Positions 15,735-25,007 of a stretch of DNA of 64,000 nt are shown piece after piece. The stretch comes from Anaerolineae bacterium (GTDB taxonomy: Bacteria; Chloroflexota; Anaerolineae; Aggregatilineales; Phototrophicaceae): assembly GCA_022823165.1 (NCBI GenBank), contig JAJDXR010000044.1, forward strand, positions 1-64,000, written 5' to 3'. The notes below the pieces were generated by a model that saw only the letters and a list, made by a program, of their open reading frames with translations, was not told where the DNA came from and ran no database searches. The first letter of the stretch is position 1; the number at the start of each line of letters is the position of its first letter. The position numbers and the translations under genes are program-made.

Positions 15735-15743
15735 ATAACGATC

Positions 15744-17630
15744 TCAATCCAAGTGACTCTTGATATTGAGCGCCACCTCTTTGCTGATCCCGCTGACCGC
15801 TGACAGCTCGGCGACGCTGGCGCCGCGAATGGCGTCGATGGAGTTCTCAAAGTGCTTGAGCAAGACCTTGCGCCGCTTGGGGCCGACGCCGGGGATGGTC
15901 TCCAATCGGCTAGCCATGCCTTTTTTGCGGCGCTGTTTGCGGTGGCTGGTGATGGCGAAGCGGTGGGCTTCATCGCGCGCTCTTTGCACCAGATATAAGG
16001 CTTCGCTGCGGCGAGGCAGCAGGACCGGGTCCAAGCTATCGGGCAGGAAAAGCTCTTCGATGCGCTTGGCCAGGGACGCCAGCGGCACACGATCCGCAAG
16101 CCCAAATTCGTCCAGCACGGCCTTGGCTGTATTCAACTGCCCTTTGCCGCCGTCGATCAGCAGCAGGTCAGGCAGCAGGCGCCAGGTTTCGTCTTTATCC
16201 ACGCCATCGGGACTGAGTTCCGCCTCTTTTTCCACGGCGTTCTTCCAGCGCATGAAGCGGCGTGTCAGCGCTTCGCTTAGGGACAGATAATCATCGGAGC
16301 CGGCATGGGAAACGCTGCGGATATTGAAGCGGCGATATTCGCTCTTGCGCGGCGCGCCTCGCACAAAGACCACCCGGCTCGCCACAATAGCCGTGCCCTG
16401 GGTCGTGCTGATATCGAAGCATTCAATCCGGTTGGGGATGCGCGGCAGGCCCAGCCCGGCCTGCAATTCGGCCATGGCCGTTTCGTGTTTGGTGGTATCG
16501 GCTTCGTATTGCGCTCGCATCATCTGCAAGCTTTCCAGGGCGTTTTCCTGCGCCAAGCCGACCAACTTGCGTTTGTCGCCCCGCTGCGGCACGTGGATGG
16601 TCACGCGGGCGCCGGCCCGTTTGTCGCTCAGCCAGCGCTCCAGGATACGCGCTTCTTCCACTTCCCTGGGCAGAATCAACTCGCGCGGGATATTGGCGGA
16701 ATTGGCGTAGAATTGGCTGATGAACTGCTCCAGCACCACGGCATCGGTCTCGTCTTCGGTATTGTCCATCGCGCGCGAATCACTGCCAATCAGCTTGCCA
16801 TTGCGAATGAACATAATTTGCACGGTCGCGTCGCGGTCGTCCCGCGCCAGCGCGATTACATCATGGTCTGTCATGCTTTTACCGACAGCTCTGTGTTTGT
16901 TGGTGATGAAGTCGATGGCTTTGAGTTGATCGCGAATGCCGGCCGCTTTCTCAAAGTTCAGGTTTTCGGCCGCGGTATTCATCTCATTGACGAGGCGCCG
17001 CTGCACATCGTTAGCGCGGCCGCTGAGCACATCCATTAATTCCTGAATCATAAAGCGATATTCATCGCGCGTTACGGCGCCGATGCAGGGCGCGTTGCAA
17101 AGTTTAATATCGTGGAAAAGGCAGGCGCGATCATCCTTGCCCGTGATTTCACGATCACAGGTGAGATATGGAAAAGCTTTGCGCAAGTCGCTCAAAGTCT
17201 TCTGCACCACCCACATCGCCGAATAGGGGCCGAAATAGCGCGAGCCGTCGTTGACGATGCGGCGGGTCGTCTCGACTTTGGGAAAGGCCTCGCCCCAGCC
17301 CACACGAATATACGGGTAACGTTTGTCGTCTTTCAACTCGATATTGAAGCGGGGCTTATGTTTCTTTATCAGCGTTTCTTCAAGGATTAGCGCTTTCACC
17401 TCATTCTCGGTGATGATGAAGTCGATATCCTCGACTTCGTCCCGCATTCTTAAGGTCTTGCCGTTGCCGTCCGCTTGCGCGGTGAAATAACTGCGCACAC
17501 GATTGCGCAAGCGTTTGGCTTTGCCGACGTAGATGATCTTGCCGCGGCGATTCTTAAGCAGGTAGACCCCGGGCTTGGCGGGCAAGTTCTTGAGTATCGT
17601 CTCGATATGAGGCGGTTTCTCGTAGTGCAT
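15744..17630 (-). CDS. uvrC: Excinuclease ABC subunit C
   Basis: About 628 residues. N-terminal GIY-YIG nuclease (PGVYLLKNRRGKIIYVGKAK), a UVR motif near 210 (NEMNTAAENLNFEKAAGIRD) that contacts UvrB, the RNase H-like 5' nuclease (RIECFDIST, LLIDGGKGQ, and RDEAHRFAI), and C-terminal helix-hairpin-helix repeats (IPGVGPKRRKVLLKHF, SGISKEVA). It makes both incisions in nucleotide excision repair. I use the ATG at 17630; a TTG 13 codons earlier adds residues without family resemblance. It diverges from rsmH across about 140 bases. Confidence 0.95.
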   Translation of the reverse strand: MHYEKPPHIETILKNLPAKPGVYLLKNRRGKIIYVGKAKRLRNRVRSYFTAQADGNGKTLRMRDEVEDIDFIITENEVKALILEETLIKKHKPRFNIELKDDKRYPYIRVGWGEAFPKVETTRRIVNDGSRYFGPYSAMWVVQKTLSDLRKAFPYLTCDREITGKDDRACLFHDIKLCNAPCIGAVTRDEYRFMIQELMDVLSGRANDVQRRLVNEMNTAAENLNFEKAAGIRDQLKAIDFITNKHRAVGKSMTDHDVIALARDDRDATVQIMFIRNGKLIGSDSRAMDNTEDETDAVVLEQFISQFYANSANIPRELILPREVEEARILERWLSDKRAGARVTIHVPQRGDKRKLVGLAQENALESLQMMRAQYEADTTKHETAMAELQAGLGLPRIPNRIECFDISTTQGTAIVASRVVFVRGAPRKSEYRRFNIRSVSHAGSDDYLSLSEALTRRFMRWKNAVEKEAELSPDGVDKDETWRLLPDLLLIDGGKGQLNTAKAVLDEFGLADRVPLASLAKRIEELFLPDSLDPVLLPRRSEALYLVQRARDEAHRFAITSHRKQRRKKGMASRLETIPGVGPKRRKVLLKHFENSIDAIRGASVAELSAVSGISKEVALNIKSHLD

Positions 17631-17769
17631 AGGCGCTGGTAAACTACATATAGACGGGCTGAATCTCAATCATTTTAGCATGATCGCGCGTCGTGGCGCG
17701 CGGAAGCGCAACCGCCTTGGCGGAAGCGGCTGCTTGTTGCTGGTCGAGCCTAATGAATACGGGACTTTC

Positions 17770-18702
17770 ATGCCGATGAGCCAACATATTCCCATCCTCG
17801 CGCATGAGGTTGTCGCTGCCCTGCAGCCGGAAGCGCCAGACACGTCGCGTCTGATAGACGGCACCGTCGGTGGCGGCGGACACAGCCTCGCGCTGCTGGA
17901 AGCCGGCGTCGAGGCGGTCCTGGCCTGTGATCGGGACGCGAGCGCGATTGAGGCAGCCAGGCGGCGGCTGGCGGCTTTCGGCGACAGCGTCAGTTTCTTC
18001 CATGGCAATTACGTCGATATGCGCGGCGCGGCAACTGGACTAGGCTGGCGGACGGTCGACGCTATCTTGCTTGACCTGGGCTTATCGTCAGATCAGATTG
18101 ATGATCCGACGCGGGGTTTCTCGTTTCGTTTCGACGCCCCGCTGGATATGCGCTTCGACCGGGATGCAACTACGGATACAGCCGACGATCTCGTAAATGG
18201 CCTGGCCGCTGACCAACTGGCGGATCTGTTTTTCCGCTACGGCGAGGAACGGCATTCACGCCGAGTCGCCAGCGCTATCGCGCGGCAGCGCCCCATAAGG
18301 TCGGCTACCAGGCTGGCTCAGGTGGTCGCCGACGCTCTGCCGGCTCAAGCGAAACGGCGGTCCAGACTGCACCCGGCGACCAAAGTTTTTCAGGCGCTGC
18401 GAATCGCGGTTAACAATGAATTGGCTGCGGTGGAGCGAGTGATTCCGATCGCCATCGATCTGCTGCGTCCTGGCGGTCGCTTGGCGGTAATCACATTTCA
18501 CAGCCTGGAAGACCGGCTGGTCAAGCAGGCTTTTAAACGGCATTCGACCAACCTGGCATCCCCGCCGGGAATGGCTTCCATCGAGGAGCGGCGCGCCAGC
18601 GTCAAATTCGTCAACCGCAAGCCGATCAGCCCCGAGCCGGGCGAGACAAGCGTCAACCCGCGCAGCCGCAGCGCCAAGCTGCGCGTCGTCGAAAGATTGT
18701 AA
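17770..18702 (+). CDS. rsmH: 16S rRNA (cytosine-1402 N4)-methyltransferase
   Basis: About 310 residues from the ATG at 17770 (HIPILAHEVVAAL, the family's opening); an in-frame ATG at 17680 would add 30 residues not seen in relatives. DGTVGGGGHSLALLEAG is the SAM loop, LLDLGLSSDQIDDPTRGFSF the RsmH signature, VFQALRIAVNNEL and FHSLEDRLVK the C-terminal family motifs. RsmH methylates N4 of C1402 in the ribosomal P site. It opens the division cluster here, as mraW does in most bacteria; a mraZ gene is not visible upstream, where uvrC diverges instead. Confidence 0.95.
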   Translation: MPMSQHIPILAHEVVAALQPEAPDTSRLIDGTVGGGGHSLALLEAGVEAVLACDRDASAIEAARRRLAAFGDSVSFFHGNYVDMRGAATGLGWRTVDAILLDLGLSSDQIDDPTRGFSFRFDAPLDMRFDRDATTDTADDLVNGLAADQLADLFFRYGEERHSRRVASAIARQRPIRSATRLAQVVADALPAQAKRRSRLHPATKVFQALRIAVNNELAAVERVIPIAIDLLRPGGRLAVITFHSLEDRLVKQAFKRHSTNLASPPGMASIEERRASVKFVNRKPISPEPGETSVNPRSRSAKLRVVERL

Positions 18703-18821
18703 GCGCCTTGAACTTGAGTTGCGCGATATAGCGTTTTTGATACATTGAATAGCAGGCAGGCAGGCGGCTTGGACTAAAGCGCTGCTTACTGGTTTTCTCC
18801 GACCGATGGGCCTGGGTTATC

Positions 18822-19292
18822 ATGTCGCAAGCATGGATTCAGCATACCTTCAGCCGCAAACGCTTTCGTACGCGCAACCAGGCGACGGCATTGGCGATTC
18901 TGGGCGTCGCGATCTTGCTAATCCTCGGCAGCCTGTATCTGTCACAGGTCGCCTCATTCGCCATAACCAACCGACAGATTGAAGAATTGATTAGGCAGCG
19001 AGACGATCTCAAACGGCAGAACGAAGGGCTGATTGGAGAGATCGCCAGTCTGCGCACGGTGCCGCGTCTGTTCGCGCGGGCTGAGGCGATCGGCTTCCGG
19101 CCGGCCACCAATGCCGATATTGATTACTTGCTGATTGACGGATACAACCCGAATCGGGATCGGCTAGCTGTTACCGCCGATGACATTTCCGAGCTGGAGG
19201 CGCCGGCTCCCGTTTACGACGAAACTTTTGGCAGCTGGCTGGAACAGCAGCTCGCCCTGCTGCAAGATCAATTCCGCTCTTTCGGCGCCTGA
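18822..19292 (+). CDS. ftsL: FtsL/DivIC-like cell-division protein
   Basis: 156 residues: a basic N-terminus, one transmembrane helix (AILGVAILLILGSLYLS), then a coiled coil (ITNRQIEELIRQRDDLKRQN) and a C-terminal tail ending LLQDQFRSFGA. Topology and place between rsmH and ftsI are those of FtsL; sequence conservation in this family is too weak for more. It would bridge FtsQ and the FtsW/FtsI pair in the divisome. There are 120 bases between it and rsmH, enough for a promoter, but no convincing one seen. Start ATG 18822 follows a weak ribosome site. Confidence 0.72.
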   Translation: MSQAWIQHTFSRKRFRTRNQATALAILGVAILLILGSLYLSQVASFAITNRQIEELIRQRDDLKRQNEGLIGEIASLRTVPRLFARAEAIGFRPATNADIDYLLIDGYNPNRDRLAVTADDISELEAPAPVYDETFGSWLEQQLALLQDQFRSFGA

Positions 19293-19305
19293 CGAGACTC
19301 GCGAC

Positions 19306-21054
19306 ATGCAACGGATGTCTTCACAGCAAGCCACCATTCAAGCCCGATTGCCCTTCGTCGCGTTATTCCTGATCTTGATGGCGGCCTACCTTATTATCAA
19401 TCTGGCCAACTTTCAGTTCTTCCCGCGCTCCGTCCGGCAAGAGCTGGAAAAGATCGGCAACTCCATCACCAATACGACGCTGCGCATCCCAGCCGAGCGC
19501 GGCCGCATCTACGACCGCGATGGCGAACCGCTGGCCTTCAACCTGGTGCAATACCGCCTCGGCGTCAGCCCGGCGCTCGTTTCGGATAGCGAGGCGCTGT
19601 TGACGGCGCTGTCGGAAATCCTTGACATTGACGACTTCGAACTCTATCGCAAGATCACCAGCGACCGCGTCTGGGAGTTTGTCGCGGGACCTATCTCGGC
19701 CGAGCAGGGACAAGCCATCGCCGCGCTGGATAACATTTCGCTTGGGCTGGAAGAAATACCCAAGCGCTTCTATCCCCAAGGCGAATTGGCGGCGCATGTG
19801 ATAGGCATCGTGGTCGACGACGGGCTTAGGGGCGCGCTCGGCGTTGAAGGCGCCTACAACGACACGCTCTCGGGCCGTGTGCTTGATCTTTCAGTCAGCA
19901 AGGTTCCCTTTGACTTGCCCCAAGATCGACCCGCCGAGCAGCGCGGCCAGGATATTGTCCTCACGCTCGACCGCGATGTGCAATTCTGGGTGGAATCCGA
20001 GCTAAGTAAAGCGGTGGAGGCGTACAACGCTTTCCGCGGCGCCATCATCGTTATGGATCCGCGCAACGGCGATGTGCTGGCGCTGGCGAACCAGCCGTCG
20101 ATTGACCCCAACAGCTTCCTGGACATTGTCGATCCAAACCTGCGCGTCAATCCGGCGGTCAACGAAACCTACGAGCCCGGCACGCTCATGCAAGCGCTGA
20201 CGGTAGCCGGCGCGCTTGACCAGGGCATCGTCTCGGAATTCTGGACTTATAATGACACGGGTTACCTTGAAGTCGGCGGCCGGGACATTTGGAATCCCAA
20301 TTTTCAGTCCCATGGCGTCACCGATGTCAACTCGATCTTGACTAACTCGCTGGACATTGGAGCGGCGACCATCGCCTTGGAGATGGGTACGGAGCGCTTC
20401 TACAGCATGATGCGCGCCTTTGGCTTGGGGCAGGCAACCGGCGTCGGCTTGTTTGCCGAAGAGCGCGGCGAGCTGAGAATCCCCGGCGACAGCGACTGGA
20501 ACGAGAGTTTCCTCGGCTTGAACAGCCACGGCCAGAACGTCGAAGTGACGCCCATGCAAATGATTACCGCCTATTCCGCGATCGCCAACGGCGGCATCAT
20601 GCGGCAGCCCCGTATCGTACGGCGAGTTATCAATGAAGAAAGCGCCGAGGACGCCCGCCCCACCACAATTCGGCGCGTCGTCTCGGCTGAGACGGCTGAA
20701 ATCTTAACGGACATGCTAACCCGCGTTGTAGAAGATGGCGCGCCCGAGGCTCAGTTGCCCGGCTACACCATCGCCGGCAAACCGGGTACCGCCAGGATTT
20801 CCACGGCTGTCGCTTTCGAAGAAGGCGCGAACGCCAAGATTCTGTCATTCATCGGCTTCCTGCCGGCCGACGATCCGCAAGCCGTGGTGATGATCAAGCT
20901 GGATCGACCTGACGGTGATTATGGCTATCAGGTAGCGGCGCCGGTTTTCAGGCGCGTGGCTGAGCGGCTTGTTATTTTGCTGGAAATACCGGATGATACA
21001 GTCAGAAGTCGCCTGACCGCCGCTGAGGCGGAAATCAGCGCAAGCGAAAGCTAG
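19306..21054 (+). CDS. ftsI: FtsI/PBP2-like penicillin-binding protein with altered catalytic motifs
   Basis: About 582 residues from ATG 19306. One N-terminal membrane helix (FVALFLILMAAYLIINLANF), the PBP dimerisation domain with IPAERGRIYDRDGEPLA, and a transpeptidase domain. The fold is clear (YEPGTLMQALTVAGALDQG; GVDVNSILTN-like run; YTIAGKPGTARIS), but each active-site motif is changed: SxxK is T293-L-M-Q296, SxN is S348-L-D350, and KTG is K492-P493-G494. Nucleophile Ser, general-base Lys and the Thr of KTG are all lost, so transpeptidation by the known mechanism is not expected. Position between ftsL and mraY is that of ftsI. It is probably a structural or regulatory partner of FtsW. 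Confidence 0.88.
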   Translation: MQRMSSQQATIQARLPFVALFLILMAAYLIINLANFQFFPRSVRQELEKIGNSITNTTLRIPAERGRIYDRDGEPLAFNLVQYRLGVSPALVSDSEALLTALSEILDIDDFELYRKITSDRVWEFVAGPISAEQGQAIAALDNISLGLEEIPKRFYPQGELAAHVIGIVVDDGLRGALGVEGAYNDTLSGRVLDLSVSKVPFDLPQDRPAEQRGQDIVLTLDRDVQFWVESELSKAVEAYNAFRGAIIVMDPRNGDVLALANQPSIDPNSFLDIVDPNLRVNPAVNETYEPGTLMQALTVAGALDQGIVSEFWTYNDTGYLEVGGRDIWNPNFQSHGVTDVNSILTNSLDIGAATIALEMGTERFYSMMRAFGLGQATGVGLFAEERGELRIPGDSDWNESFLGLNSHGQNVEVTPMQMITAYSAIANGGIMRQPRIVRRVINEESAEDARPTTIRRVVSAETAEILTDMLTRVVEDGAPEAQLPGYTIAGKPGTARISTAVAFEEGANAKILSFIGFLPADDPQAVVMIKLDRPDGDYGYQVAAPVFRRVAERLVILLEIPDDTVRSRLTAAEAEISASES

Positions 21055-21067
21055 CCGAAGAACACTG

Positions 21068-22093
21068 ATGGACAATCAATTACCGCTGGCGCTCAGCGTC
21101 GGCGGCGCGACATTTTTGCTCGGCGTCATTTGGGGCGGCCCCTTTGTGGCGGTTTTGCAGCGCCTTAAGTTGGGCAAACAGATCCGCGCCGAGTTGATGG
21201 ACAGCCATCATATCCAAAAGGTCGGCACGCCCACGATGGGCGGCATCATGATCATCCTGCCGACCATAGCCATCACGCTGGCGCTCAATATATCGCGTAT
21301 TGTAGAAGAGGGCTCCGGCCGCAGCATCCTGCTGCCCCTGTTGGTGCTGGTGGGCTTTGCCGCTTTGGGAGTCATTGACGACTGGGAAGGCATTCAAACT
21401 TCGCGGGGCAATGTCGGCGAGGGCTTGTCCGGCACGATGAAGTTCGCCGCGCAAATTCTGCTGGCGCTGATCGCTTCCACAATAATTTCCCATTTCGAAT
21501 TCTCCTACGCCAATTCCATAATTCTGCCCTTGGTTCAGTTTCGGATACCACTGCACCCGGCGCTCTTTGTCTGCATAAGCACCTTCATCATCGTCGCCAC
21601 TTCAAACGCCACCAATTTCACGGACGGCTTGGACGGCTTGGCCGGCATTATCACAGCCAGCGCCTTTGGGGCTTACGGCGTCATCGCGCTTTTGCAGAAC
21701 CAGATATTCTTGGTGGAGTTGAGCTTTGTCATCGTAGGCGCTTGCTTCTCTTTCCTCTGGTATAACGCGCACCCGGCCCAACTGTTCATGGGCGATACCG
21801 GCTCGCTGGCTTTGGGCGCCACGCTGGGGGCTGTCGCGGTGATGACCGGTCACTGGCTGCTGCTGCCCATTATTGCCATTGTTCCGGTGATGGAAATCCT
21901 CAGCGTGATCCTGCAGGTGGCTTCAGCCAAGTTGAGCAGGCGCTTCTACGGCGTCGATATACGGCCCTTCCGGCGTACCCCGATTCATCATCATTTTGAA
22001 CTCGGCGGCTGGAGCGAAACGCAGATTGTGCAGCGATTCTGGCTGATTGGCATTCTCAGCGCCTTTGTCGGCGTCGCGCTGGCGCTGATCTAG
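21068..22093 (+). CDS. mraY: Phospho-N-acetylmuramoyl-pentapeptide transferase
   Basis: 341 residues, about ten membrane helices. Catalytic and signature elements are present: GVIDDWEGIQTSRGN (paired Asp), NATNFTDGLDGLAG, FMGDTGSLALGATLG and RRTPIHHHFELGGWSE, the His-rich loop. It transfers phospho-MurNAc-pentapeptide onto undecaprenyl phosphate, giving lipid I, in the inner membrane. It starts 13 bases after ftsI, with no murE or murF between, although these lie here in many dcw clusters. Confidence 0.96.
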   Translation: MDNQLPLALSVGGATFLLGVIWGGPFVAVLQRLKLGKQIRAELMDSHHIQKVGTPTMGGIMIILPTIAITLALNISRIVEEGSGRSILLPLLVLVGFAALGVIDDWEGIQTSRGNVGEGLSGTMKFAAQILLALIASTIISHFEFSYANSIILPLVQFRIPLHPALFVCISTFIIVATSNATNFTDGLDGLAGIITASAFGAYGVIALLQNQIFLVELSFVIVGACFSFLWYNAHPAQLFMGDTGSLALGATLGAVAVMTGHWLLLPIIAIVPVMEILSVILQVASAKLSRRFYGVDIRPFRRTPIHHHFELGGWSETQIVQRFWLIGILSAFVGVALALI

Positions 22094-22232
22094 CAAATGC
22101 GGCGCGCTATCACGCGCGAGGCAGCGCAGCGCCCCTGCAAAAACGACTTGCTCTGGCGCAGCCGCTGACTGGCAATGCACTATAATATGAGTGCTCTGTT
22201 CAGTCCTGAGATTTCTGAGAGTCAAGCAAGCC

Positions 22233-23642
22233 ATGGCGCAACGCGACCCTTTGGCCGGCAAGCGGGTAGTCGTATTTGGCTTTGGTCGCCAGGGGAGCGC
22301 CCTCGCGCGCTGGCTGCCGACTGTGGGTGCCGACGTAGTCGTCACCGATAGCCGCAGCGCCAAAGCCCTGGGCTTGCGCCGCCGCGATTATCCGGGGATA
22401 CGCTTCTACCTGGGCGGGCACCCGGACGAGGTCTTGATCGGCGCTCGCTGCATCTGTGTTTCTGGAGGGGTGCCGCTGGACCTGCCCATATTAGAGGAAG
22501 CGCGCCAACGCGGCATTCCTCTCAGCAATGACGCCCAGCTTTTTCTGGAGCGCTGCCCCGCCCCGGTGATTGGCATTACCGGCAGCGCCGGGAAGACCAC
22601 CACGACAGCGCTGGCGGCAAGCATCGCTGGCAAAGCCGGATACACGGTTTGGCGCGGCGGAAACATTGGCAATCCTCTCATCAATGACCTGGACAAGATC
22701 CAGGCGGATGACATCGTCGTTATGGAGCTGTCCAGTTTTCAACTGGAATTGATGTCGACCAGCCCGACGGTCGCCGCCGTTCTCAACCTGACGCCCAATC
22801 ATATTGATCGACACGGCAGCTTTGAAAATTATGTTGCCGCCAAAGCCAATATCCTGCGCTATCAACGGGCGTCTGATGTGGCCGTCCTCGGTTGGGACAG
22901 CCCGGTCAGCAAAGCGCTCGAAAAAATTGTCGCGGGCGAGCAGTTGGGCTTTAGCCTGCATGACATGGCGCCGGATGGCGCGTTCATGCTGGGCAACCGG
23001 CTGCTGGTGGCCGGTTCAGCCAGCTATGACATGGGTCCCCATGTGGTCTGCGAGCGCGACGACATCCCCCTGCGCGGCAATCACAATATTCTGAATGTGC
23101 TGGCCGCCTGCGCCATCACCGGCGGCATGGGTTTGGCGATCAATCGTCCAGGCGTCACGCCGGCAGTCATGCAAGCAGCAATACGCAGCTTCCAGGCAGT
23201 CGAGCATCGTTTGGAAACCGTGCGCGAACTGGCCGGCGTGACTTGGGTCAATGACAGCATCGCCACGGCGCCGGAACGCTTGCTGGCGGCTTTGTCCAGC
23301 TACGAGGAACCGCTGGTGCTGCTCATCGGCGGGGCGGACAAAGACCTGCCCTGGGAGACGGCAATTCATTACGCCTTGCGCAAAGCGCGACATATCATCC
23401 TATTTGGCGAAGACGGCGCGAAACAAGTGGCTTCCAAGGTGACGAGCTTACTGGAGAATATGCGCGTAAGAGCCGACCAGCTCTCTCGCGTTCAGACACT
23501 CGAACAGGCGGTTGCGCGCGCCGCCGAAGTCGCGCTGGCGGGCGATATTGTGCTGCTGTCGCCCGGCGGCACCAGCTACGACGCCTACGAAGATTTCGCT
23601 GCGCGCGGGCTTCACTTTCGCCAATTGGTATCTGAACTATAA
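22233..23642 (+). CDS. murD: UDP-N-acetylmuramoylalanine--D-glutamate ligase
   Basis: About 469 residues from ATG 22233 (DPLAGKRVVVFGFGRQG). Mur ligase ATP loop VIGITGSAGKTTTTAL, MELSSFQLELM, LNLTPNHIDRHG (the Mur His/Asn region), NDSIATAPERLLAAL and LLSPGGTSYDAYEDFAARG at the end, which is the MurD signature. It adds D-Glu to UDP-MurNAc-L-Ala in the cytoplasm. About 140 bases separate it from mraY, and CACTATAAT lies some 45 bases before the start, so an internal promoter is plausible although no good -35 is visible. Confidence 0.94.
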   Translation: MAQRDPLAGKRVVVFGFGRQGSALARWLPTVGADVVVTDSRSAKALGLRRRDYPGIRFYLGGHPDEVLIGARCICVSGGVPLDLPILEEARQRGIPLSNDAQLFLERCPAPVIGITGSAGKTTTTALAASIAGKAGYTVWRGGNIGNPLINDLDKIQADDIVVMELSSFQLELMSTSPTVAAVLNLTPNHIDRHGSFENYVAAKANILRYQRASDVAVLGWDSPVSKALEKIVAGEQLGFSLHDMAPDGAFMLGNRLLVAGSASYDMGPHVVCERDDIPLRGNHNILNVLAACAITGGMGLAINRPGVTPAVMQAAIRSFQAVEHRLETVRELAGVTWVNDSIATAPERLLAALSSYEEPLVLLIGGADKDLPWETAIHYALRKARHIILFGEDGAKQVASKVTSLLENMRVRADQLSRVQTLEQAVARAAEVALAGDIVLLSPGGTSYDAYEDFAARGLHFRQLVSEL

Positions 23643-23678
23643 TGAACCTGTTAACGCAAAAGCCGGCTAGAGACCTAA

Positions 23679-25007
23679 ATGACTGAGCAAGCAATTTACG
23701 ACAGCAGGCAACGCCGCATCCGCCGCCAGATACGGCGCGGCGGCGGGCTTTCCGCGGCCAAGGACACCGCGGTTCGCCGTGTTAAGCACCAGCGAATCCA
23801 TTTCATATCGACATTTGACAAACCCATGCTGGCGATTGTGCTGCTTCTGGTCGTTATCGGCGGCTTGATGGTCTTCAGCGCTACCTGGGATTGGAGCAAC
23901 CAGACCTACGGAACGGCTTCGGGGTTCTTCGTCGAGGAACATCTGCGCAATGTCATTCTCTCGACCATCGCCCTGTTTTTCTTCGCCACTATCGACTATC
24001 GCTTTTGGAAGCAATTCGCCATCTGGATGCTGCTCTTTACAATTGTTTCGCTGGTATTGGTGAGAATTTACGGCGAACCGATATTCGGCGCTCGGCGCTC
24101 ATTTTCCGGCGGCCGCTTGCAGCCGGGGGAGTTGGCGGAATTTACCGTTGTGCTATACATGGCAGCCTGGCTGGGTTCGAAGCAGGCTCGGGTCGACAGT
24201 TTACTGTTCGGGCTGTTGCCCTTCCTGGCGGTCGTTGGCGTGATCTCCGGCTTGATAGTCATCCAGCCAGACCTCAGCTCAGCCGGCATCGTGGCTTTGA
24301 CAGCCGGCGTCATATTCTTCGTCGCCGGCGCCAATCTGTTTCACATACTGGCTTTGGGGGGTATTACGACAGCCGTCAGCATAATCGTCATACAATCCTG
24401 GCCTTACGCCCAGAACCGCATCGCCAATTTCCTCGCCGGCTTGAGCGACATCACCTTGACTGATTATCACACCTTGCAGGCCATCACCGCTTTCGTGCGC
24501 GGGGGCTGGATCGGCGTGGGCGTCGGCCAGTCACAGCAGAAGTTCGGCGCGCTGCCGGCGCCGCATACCGACAGTATCTTCGCCATCGTCGGCGAGGAGC
24601 TTGGCGTGCTGGGCGCGGCGGTAGTTGTCGCTTTGTATATCGCCTTTGCCATTCGCGGCTTTCAGATGGCGCGAATCGCCAAGGACAACTTCGGCTCCCT
24701 GCTCTGCGTCGGCTTCACTTCCTGGGTGATCATCCAGGCTCTTCTGAATATCGCGGTTATGACCGGCGTCATCCCTTCAACGGGCGTACCCTTGCCCTTC
24801 ATCAGTTTTGGCGGGTCGTCGCTGATGGTAGTCATGATCGGCGTCGGGCTGATGCTCAGCGTCCACCGCGTAGCTACGCGGCCGAAACCAACTTCGGAAC
24901 GGAGAAGCGATATTGCGAATATTGATCGGAGCTGGCGGCACAGGCGGGCACGTCTATCCGGCCTTGGCGACCGCGCAGGCGCTACTCCAGCTGCTCCAAA
25001 AGAATGA
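23679..25007 (+). CDS. ftsW: Peptidoglycan glycosyltransferase of the SEDS family
   Basis: 442 residues. A basic, cytoplasmic N-terminus is followed by ten or so membrane helices. SEDS signatures are intact: VIQPDLSSAGIVAL, AFVRGGWIGVGVGQSQQKF, LPAPHTDSIFAIVGEELG and VPLPFISFGGSSL. It polymerises lipid II during septation. The last 32 residues are a basic tail with no family counterpart, encoded in DNA that also holds the murG start, so the genes overlap by 95 bases. Because FtsI beside it appears inactive, FtsW may act with another transpeptidase. Confidence 0.93.
   Translation: MTEQAIYDSRQRRIRRQIRRGGGLSAAKDTAVRRVKHQRIHFISTFDKPMLAIVLLLVVIGGLMVFSATWDWSNQTYGTASGFFVEEHLRNVILSTIALFFFATIDYRFWKQFAIWMLLFTIVSLVLVRIYGEPIFGARRSFSGGRLQPGELAEFTVVLYMAAWLGSKQARVDSLLFGLLPFLAVVGVISGLIVIQPDLSSAGIVALTAGVIFFVAGANLFHILALGGITTAVSIIVIQSWPYAQNRIANFLAGLSDITLTDYHTLQAITAFVRGGWIGVGVGQSQQKFGALPAPHTDSIFAIVGEELGVLGAAVVVALYIAFAIRGFQMARIAKDNFGSLLCVGFTSWVIIQALLNIAVMTGVIPSTGVPLPFISFGGSSLMVVMIGVGLMLSVHRVATRPKPTSERRSDIANIDRSWRHRRARLSGLGDRAGATPAAPKE

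Noticed and set aside
15569..15763. Small open frames within the MITE copies
   Set aside because: The peptide SLRPKEKSL recurs in copies only because DNA is repeated; the frame is not kept across copies and has no ribosome site.
17680..17769. N-terminal extension of RsmH from an upstream ATG
   Set aside because: The extra 30 residues are not found in the family, which starts at the HIPILAHEV segment.
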